Positions 15,973 through 20,620 of a DNA stretch of 20,620 bases are shown in pieces (the first letter of the stretch is position 1; each line of letters opens with the position of its first letter). Both the position numbers and the translations under genes were made by a program. The notes beneath the pieces were generated by a model that searched no databases, was not told where the DNA came from, and saw only the letters and a program-made list of their open reading frames with translations. Origin of the DNA: Reddybacter sp041622675 (GTDB lineage: Bacteria > Pseudomonadota > Gammaproteobacteria > Pseudomonadales > Porticoccaceae); NCBI GenBank assembly GCA_041622675.1, contig JBFJYH010000043.1:1-20620 (forward strand). The letters are read 5' to 3'.

Positions 15973-17139
15973 TTAGCGGATACTCTCAATTGCGCCCTCT
16001 TCCAGCATTCGGCGCGCGACAATAACGCGCATGATTTCGTTGGTGCCCTCTAAAATTTGGTGCACTCGGGCATCGCGTAAAAAACGCTCTATCGGGTACT
16101 CTTTTAAATAGCCGTAACCCCCATGTAGTTGCAGGGCTTCGTTACACACCTGAAAGCCAATATCCGTGGCAAAACGCTTGGCCATGGCGCAATAGGTCGT
16201 TTTATCGGCATCGTTTTGATCTAACTTACCCGCCGCCAACCTCACCATTTGCCGCGCCGCCACCAGCTCGGTGACCATGTCGGCGAGTTTAAATTGTAGC
16301 GCCTGAAAGGCCGCCAGAGGCTTGCCAAATTGCTTGCGCTCTTGAATATACTGCTGGGCATGATTGAGCGTGGCCTGAGCGGCACCAATGGAACAGCTGG
16401 CAATATTAATGCGCCCACCGTCGAGGCCCTTCATGGCAATTTTAAAACCCTCGCCCTCGTCACCCAGGCGATAGCTCGCAGGCACTCGAACATCTTCAAA
16501 GGTAATGGTGCGTGTGGGCTGGCTGTTCCAACCCATTTTATGCTCGTTTTTGCCGTAACTAATACCGGGCAGATCAGCTGGCACCGCAAAGGCCGTAATA
16601 CCCGTTGCCCCTGAATCTTTCGCCCCAGTACGGGTCATCAACACCAGTACGTCGGTACTACCGGCACCGCTGATAAAACTCTTGCCACCATTGAAGATGT
16701 AGTCATCGCCCTCGCGCACCGCTTTAGTCGTGATAGAGGCGGCATCACTACCCGCATTAGGCTCGGTCAAACAATAGGAGGCGAGCTTTTCGCCCAGTAC
16801 TAATTGCTCACAGAAATTAGTATGGACGACCTCGGTGCCCCAGGTGCAAGCCATCCAGGTGGCCATATTATGGATGGAGATAAACGCAGCAGTGGAGGCA
16901 CAAGCCGCCGCCAATTCTTCGAGCACAATAGTGGCATCGAGGCGGGACATGCCCATACCGCCCTGTGCTTGCGGGCTATACATGCCGCAAAAGCCCATCG
17001 CACCCGCCGCCGCAATGGTGTCGCGAGGAAAGATTTTTTCCTCGTCCCACTGCGCCGCATGGGGGGCCATTTCGCCCTCGGCAAAGGCGCGGGCCGCATC
17101 CTGAAAGGCGCGTTGTTCCTCGCTGAGATTAAAATCCAT
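15973..17139 (-). CDS. Acyl-CoA dehydrogenase, isobutyryl-CoA type
   Basis: This FAD enzyme should oxidise isobutyryl-CoA to methacrylyl-CoA and pass electrons to electron-transfer flavoprotein. The 388-residue protein has all acyl-CoA dehydrogenase parts: a helical N-terminal domain (MDFNLSEEQRAFQDAAR), the FAD/substrate signature SYCLTEPNAGSDAAS (121-135), the beta-domain, RKQFGKPLAAFQALQFKLADM, and LHGGYGYLKEYPIER. The catalytic base is Glu364 in ILEGTNEIM, the position used by short-chain and isobutyryl-CoA dehydrogenases rather than the isovaleryl type. The ATG at 17139 follows AAGGGGG. Specificity is assigned from the operon, where the next two genes process the product. Short/branched-chain activity cannot be ruled out. 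Confidence 0.92.
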   Translation of the reverse strand: MDFNLSEEQRAFQDAARAFAEGEMAPHAAQWDEEKIFPRDTIAAAGAMGFCGMYSPQAQGGMGMSRLDATIVLEELAAACASTAAFISIHNMATWMACTWGTEVVHTNFCEQLVLGEKLASYCLTEPNAGSDAASITTKAVREGDDYIFNGGKSFISGAGSTDVLVLMTRTGAKDSGATGITAFAVPADLPGISYGKNEHKMGWNSQPTRTITFEDVRVPASYRLGDEGEGFKIAMKGLDGGRINIASCSIGAAQATLNHAQQYIQERKQFGKPLAAFQALQFKLADMVTELVAARQMVRLAAGKLDQNDADKTTYCAMAKRFATDIGFQVCNEALQLHGGYGYLKEYPIERFLRDARVHQILEGTNEIMRVIVARRMLEEGAIESIR

Positions 17140-17190
17140 TACCAGCCCCCTTCACGGTCATAAAAACACCGGCCATCATTTCAAAGCACT

Positions 17191-18690
17191 TTATTTTAAG
17201 TTAATGGACATATTCGGCCCACCGGCCACTTCGTCATCAAACCAGCGCGCCGTGATGGTTTTCGTCTCAGTATAAAAGCGTACTGCCTGCTTACCATAGG
17301 CGTGCAGGTCACCGTGGAAGGACCCTCTCCAACCCGTGAAGGAGAAGAATGGCAGTGGCACGGGAATGGGGACATTAATACCCACCTGGCCGACCAAAAT
17401 TTCATGCTGGTATTTACGCGCTGCACCACCAGAGGAGGTGAAGATAGACGTGCCATTACCACGGAAGTCTTCATTGATCGCGGCGATCGCCTCATCGAGA
17501 GTGTCGACGGTGAGCAGGCACAAGACGGGGCCAAAGACCTCGTCTTTATAAACACTCATGTCGCGGCTGACATCGGTGAAAATCGTTGGGCCAATCCAGT
17601 TACCGTCGGGGTAGCCTTCGACGACACAATCAGAACCATCGAGCAGGCAAGTCGCGCCCTCTGCCTTGGCCTTGGCGATAGCAGCGGTGATTTTCTCTTT
17701 CGCCGCGGTATTGGTTTGAGGGCCATAGGCGGCGCCTTTGTCGGACCAAACACCGGGGCGAATTTTCTCCGCAGCGGCGGCGATATCACCGGCCCACTCT
17801 TTAGCAGCACCGACCAAAATCACATTGGGAATCGCCATGCAACGTTGCCCTGCCGCACCAAAGGCCGAACCGATAATATTATTTACCACCTGACTTCTGT
17901 TGGCATCGGGCATCACCACCATGTGATTGTTAGCGCCAGTCATGCACTGCATACGCTTGAGGTTAGCGGTGCCTTTTTGGTAAATATGCTTGCCCACGGG
18001 TACGGAACCAACAAAAGAGCCCGCACAAATATCTTGATGCTCGAGCAGGTAGTCCACTTGATGAGCACCACCGTGAATAATTTGCAGTACGCCTTTGGGG
18101 GCACCCGCTTCTTCAAACAGTTCAGCCAGGCGGGTGGGCGTTAGCGGATCGCGCTCGGAAGGCTTAAGAATAAAGGTGTTACCGCAGGCAATGGCCAGCG
18201 GAAACATCCACAGGGGAATCATCGCCGGAAAGTTAAAGGGCGTAATACCCATGCACACGCCAATGGGCTGTACAAACGAATAGGTGTCGATGCTACCGGC
18301 CACATTCTCAACGGTTTCACCCATCATCAAACTGGCGACATTGGCGGCATGCTCAACCACTTCAATACCGCGCCAGACATCGCCCTTGGCATCTTCAAAG
18401 GTCTTGCCGAGCTCCTGACTGATGATTTCGGCAATTTCATCGTGGTGCTTTTTCAGTAGGTGCTGGTAGTTGAGCATAATGCGCGCACGCTGGGGCGTCG
18501 GTACTTCTTTCCAGGTTTGAAACGTGCTCTTGGCAGAGGCAATGGCACGCTCCATTTCTGCGTCAGTCGCAGCAGGCACCTCGGTTAGTAGCTCTTGCGT
18601 GGCCGGGTTGAGAACCTGAGTGCGCTGAGTGCTCTCGCTTTGCAGCCACTCACCTTCGATAAATAAGGGTACAGTTTTGGGAAATGCCAT
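17191..18690 (-). CDS. mmsA: Methylmalonate-semialdehyde dehydrogenase, CoA-acylating (MmsA)
   Basis: MmsA converts methylmalonate semialdehyde, NAD and CoA to propionyl-CoA, CO2 and NADH, closing the valine pathway. The 499-residue aldehyde dehydrogenase has PFNFPAMIPLWMFPLA (151-166), FILKPSERDP and the catalytic cysteine 284 in GAAGQRCMAIPN. MTGANNHMVVMPDA carries asparagine where ordinary aldehyde dehydrogenases have the general-base glutamate, a mark of this CoA-dependent group. The C-terminal FSFTGWRGSFHGDLHAYGK and RFYTETKTIT are also typical. The frame extends to a TTG at 18696, but the ATG at 18690 has GAGG six bases upstream and is preferred. It is the first gene of the operon; 51 bases separate it from the dehydrogenase gene. 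Expression is likely controlled by the divergent AraC-family regulator. Confidence 0.96.
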   Translation of the reverse strand: MAFPKTVPLFIEGEWLQSESTQRTQVLNPATQELLTEVPAATDAEMERAIASAKSTFQTWKEVPTPQRARIMLNYQHLLKKHHDEIAEIISQELGKTFEDAKGDVWRGIEVVEHAANVASLMMGETVENVAGSIDTYSFVQPIGVCMGITPFNFPAMIPLWMFPLAIACGNTFILKPSERDPLTPTRLAELFEEAGAPKGVLQIIHGGAHQVDYLLEHQDICAGSFVGSVPVGKHIYQKGTANLKRMQCMTGANNHMVVMPDANRSQVVNNIIGSAFGAAGQRCMAIPNVILVGAAKEWAGDIAAAAEKIRPGVWSDKGAAYGPQTNTAAKEKITAAIAKAKAEGATCLLDGSDCVVEGYPDGNWIGPTIFTDVSRDMSVYKDEVFGPVLCLLTVDTLDEAIAAINEDFRGNGTSIFTSSGGAARKYQHEILVGQVGINVPIPVPLPFFSFTGWRGSFHGDLHAYGKQAVRFYTETKTITARWFDDEVAGGPNMSINLK

Positions 18691-18800
18691 GGTCAACCTC
18701 AGTTAGTCGTGCCGCCTCGCCACAGTGCCAAGCGCGGTCTAAGTCAATATTGGGGTACAAGCTGGTGCATATAAGCATAAACAGGTAGTAATAAAAATTC

Positions 18801-18831
18801 ACTATATTGCCCAGATGATGGACTATATTGC
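18801..18831. promoter_or_regulatory. Direct-repeat operator candidate for the AraC/MmsR regulator
   Basis: Two perfect copies of ACTATATTGC (18801-18810 and 18822-18831) repeat with a 21-bp period, two helical turns. This is the usual geometry for an AraC-family protein using both helix-turn-helix motifs, such as araI1-I2. It lies about 110 bases before mmsA and 55 bases before the regulator, so it may serve both. The assignment to this regulator is inferred. Confidence 0.65.
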
Positions 18832-18832
18832 T

Positions 18833-18862
18833 TTGCAAGCACATCAAGAAAAAACGTATTAC
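18833..18862 (+). promoter_or_regulatory. Promoter candidate for the AraC-family regulator
   Basis: TTGCAA (18833-18838) and TATTAC (18857-18862) are separated by 18 bases, each matching four of six consensus positions. The -35 box abuts the distal copy of the direct repeat, so the regulator could affect its own transcription. It is a weak pattern match. Confidence 0.3.
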
Positions 18863-18885
18863 TTGAATATGTTGATGTTTTTATT

Positions 18886-19767
18886 ATGAATAAATCGGAA
18901 ATCACCTCAGACTGGCCCCTGCCGCCTAAAGGCATTCGCCTTTTATCACCTAAATTTTTAGTTGATGCAATGGCCGCCGACCCACTCTGCGAAGACCTTT
19001 ACCCGCTGGCCACAGGGTTTTACCCCCAGGCCCGTCACCACCGCATGAGTCGGCAGCAAAACGCCAACTATTTATTAATTTATTGTACTGAAGGCCAAGG
19101 GGTTCTCAAGGTTGGCACGCGCCAGTGGTCAATTAAACCGGGGGATATTATTTCACTACCCGAGGGACTGGCCCACAGTTATCGCGCTGACGCCAAACAA
19201 CCCTGGACTATTTACTGGGCCCACTACAGCGGCACATTAGCCCACGAGTACAGCCAGCGCATTGGCGGCGAACCCTTTACCCAAATTGGCCTGCAACCGC
19301 GATTGCTCGCCGACTTTGAGTCGCTATTTTCCCTGCGCAACGGCGGTTATTCCATCGACGCCTATATTCACAGTGCTTGTCGGCTCAAACAAATGCTCAG
19401 TTTTATCGCCTACAGCGCCCAACGCCACCAACAACAGCCCGGACAAGCCATCGATCTGGCGAAGATCGAAGAGTTAATGCACTTGAATCTGTGCGGCAGT
19501 TTAAACCTGCAAGCTCTTGCCGACGACGCCAACTTATCGAAATACCACTTCACTCGCAAATTTAAGCAAATCACGGGGCACTCCCCCATCCAACATTTTA
19601 TTCACCTAAAAATGCAGCACGCCTGCCAACTACTCGACAGCACCGCGCACTCTGTTAAACAAATCGCCATCGAGAGCGGCTACAAGGACGCCTACTATTT
19701 TTCCCGACTGTTTAAACAGGTGATTGGTATTTCGCCCAGCGAATACCGGCGCAACAAAGCGGCATAA
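18886..19767 (+). CDS. mmsR: AraC-family transcriptional regulator, MmsR-like
   Basis: The 293-residue protein has an N-terminal cupin-like ligand-binding domain (about 45-130; for example YLLIYCTEGQGVLKVG and IKPGDIISLPEGLAHSYRAD). The C-terminal AraC double helix-turn-helix spans about 195-290; its second motif is VKQIAIESGYKDAYYFSRLFKQVIG followed by the family signature SPSEYRR. It is divergent from mmsA, as MmsR is in Pseudomonas aeruginosa where it activates mmsAB. The inducer is probably a valine-pathway intermediate. No good ribosome-binding site precedes the ATG at 18886, and no clearly better start is seen, so translation may be weak. A direct repeat suited to this protein type lies upstream. 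Family assignment is firm; the target operon is inferred. Confidence 0.9.
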   Translation: MNKSEITSDWPLPPKGIRLLSPKFLVDAMAADPLCEDLYPLATGFYPQARHHRMSRQQNANYLLIYCTEGQGVLKVGTRQWSIKPGDIISLPEGLAHSYRADAKQPWTIYWAHYSGTLAHEYSQRIGGEPFTQIGLQPRLLADFESLFSLRNGGYSIDAYIHSACRLKQMLSFIAYSAQRHQQQPGQAIDLAKIEELMHLNLCGSLNLQALADDANLSKYHFTRKFKQITGHSPIQHFIHLKMQHACQLLDSTAHSVKQIAIESGYKDAYYFSRLFKQVIGISPSEYRRNKAA

Positions 19768-19838
19768 ACGCAAAAAACTTGCACCCCAGCCAAGCACTGT
19801 CGCAGGATATACCCATAAAATTCATTGGAGAGAAAAAA

Positions 19839-20620
19839 ATGGAACTCGGCTTAACAGGCAAAGTAGCACTGGTCACCGGCAGCTATCGCGGCACCGGTGA
19901 AATTATCGCCAAACAGCTCGCCAATGAGGGCGCCACTGTTATTGCCCATGGCTTTGAACGCGGTAGTGCCGACCATGTCGCCGCTGACAGCGCTGTAAAA
20001 TTCGCCGTTTGGGGTGATCTATGCACCGAAGCAGGTTGCGCCCAGATCGCAGAACAATCCCTTGCTAGCACCGGCCACATCGATATTTTAGTCAACAATT
20101 ACGGCACCGCCGTCGAAAAGCGCTGGGCTGATGCCGACAGTGACGACTGGCTCGACATGTACCAAAAAAACGTCCTCTCGGCAGCGCGCATGATTCGCCT
20201 TTTAACTCCGCAAATGCGTGAACTCGGCGCTGGCCGCATTATTCAATTGGGCACTGTTGGCTCGACCCAGCCCAACCATCTACGCCCCGCCTATTACGCC
20301 TCGAAGGGCGCGCTGGCCAATATTGCCGTCGGCCTGGCCAAAGAGCTTGCCGGCACAGGCATTACCGTCAACACCATTTCACCCGGTTATATTCGCACAC
20401 CCGAAATCGAGGCCTCCTTTCGGGCCAAGGCCAAACGCGAAGGCTGGGAAGACGATTGGGAAACCATTGAGCGACGCATTGTCGCCAAGCGCTTCCCCAA
20501 CCCCACCGGACGTATCGCCACCCGCGAAGAAGTGGCCGACTTAGTGTGCTTTATCGCCAGCGAACGAGCGGCTTTTATTAACGGGCAAAACCTGCGTATT
20601 GATGGTGGTGCACTGGATAT
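19839..20620 (+). CDS. Short-chain dehydrogenase/reductase (cut by window edge)
   Basis: An SDR oxidoreductase open from an ATG at 19839 to the end of the window, with 260 codons visible. The family is usually 245-265 residues, so only a few residues should be missing. The cofactor loop TGSYRGTG (residues 14-21), the NNYG stabilising motif, the active-site YYASKGAL, the SPGYIRTPE loop and the closing INGQNLRIDGGALD are present. The catalytic serine position, 13 residues before the active tyrosine, is occupied by threonine (QLGTVGS). The start has a GGAG site nine bases upstream. It lies 71 bases after the AraC-family gene on the same strand with no hairpin, so the two may be co-transcribed. 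Substrate unknown; a role in branched-chain or hydroxyacyl metabolism is only suggested by location. Confidence 0.9.
   Translation, partial: MELGLTGKVALVTGSYRGTGEIIAKQLANEGATVIAHGFERGSADHVAADSAVKFAVWGDLCTEAGCAQIAEQSLASTGHIDILVNNYGTAVEKRWADADSDDWLDMYQKNVLSAARMIRLLTPQMRELGAGRIIQLGTVGSTQPNHLRPAYYASKGALANIAVGLAKELAGTGITVNTISPGYIRTPEIEASFRAKAKREGWEDDWETIERRIVAKRFPNPTGRIATREEVADLVCFIASERAAFINGQNLRIDGGALD

Noticed and set aside
17302..18144. 280-codon open frame on the plus strand opposite mmsA
   Set aside because: It lies wholly within the well-supported mmsA gene, has no recognisable domain or ribosome-binding site, and looks like an antisense shadow of a GC-biased codon pattern.
18714..18730. 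Sigma-54 type promoter for mmsA (TGGCAC on the minus strand)
   Set aside because: The -24-like TGGCAC is present, but no TTGC -12 element follows at the required spacing, and an AraC-type regulator does not need sigma-54.

Overview
The window reads as chromosomal DNA of a free-living, probably marine, gammaproteobacterium. Indications are the nrdR-rib-nusB-thiL housekeeping cluster, a gammaproteobacterial-style RibBA whose second domain is degenerate, and a polyhydroxyalkanoate (PHA) locus beside a valine-degradation operon. A Cellvibrionales/Spongiibacter-like member would fit, but that placement is inference. No rRNA, tRNA, CRISPR array, insertion sequence or phage gene was seen. Coding density is high and no gene-free gap reaches 300 bases.

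Positions 1-6551 (minus strand) hold housekeeping genes in transcription order: glyA, then after a hairpin nrdR-ribD-ribE-ribBA-ribH-nusB-thiL. They cover one-carbon metabolism, ribonucleotide reductase control, riboflavin synthesis, antitermination and thiamine phosphate kinase. thiL runs off the left edge.

Positions 6691-10914 form a PHA storage module. On the minus strand are a phasin-like protein and, behind a strong hairpin, an alpha/beta hydrolase. Divergently, on the plus strand, lie a PadR-family regulator resembling Bacillus PhaQ, a small PhaR/PhaE-like synthase subunit, a PhaC synthase of class III/IV size with a complete Cys-Asp-His triad, and a GNAT acetyltransferase. The phasin and regulator promoters overlap face to face. 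A 13-bp palindrome sits in the shared -35/-10 spacer and a second, related one lies 34 bp away. This predicts a single repressor, most likely the PadR protein, controlling granule coat and synthase genes together. A Bacillus-like regulator and synthase arrangement in a gammaproteobacterium is the most interesting part of the window.

Positions 10914-12757 contain back-to-back hairpins between converging units and a lone CocE/NonD-type serine hydrolase on the minus strand.

Positions 13027-18690 (minus strand) form a five-gene distal valine pathway: mmsA, isobutyryl-CoA-type acyl-CoA dehydrogenase, enoyl-CoA hydratase, 3-hydroxyisobutyryl-CoA hydrolase and mmsB. Together they take isobutyryl-CoA to propionyl-CoA. 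A divergent AraC-family regulator (mmsR-like) follows, with a perfect 10-bp direct repeat at 21-bp period in the shared intergenic region. A short-chain dehydrogenase behind mmsR runs off the right edge. Propionyl-CoA from this pathway could feed 3-hydroxyvalerate into the neighbouring PHA module, but the sequence does not prove that.
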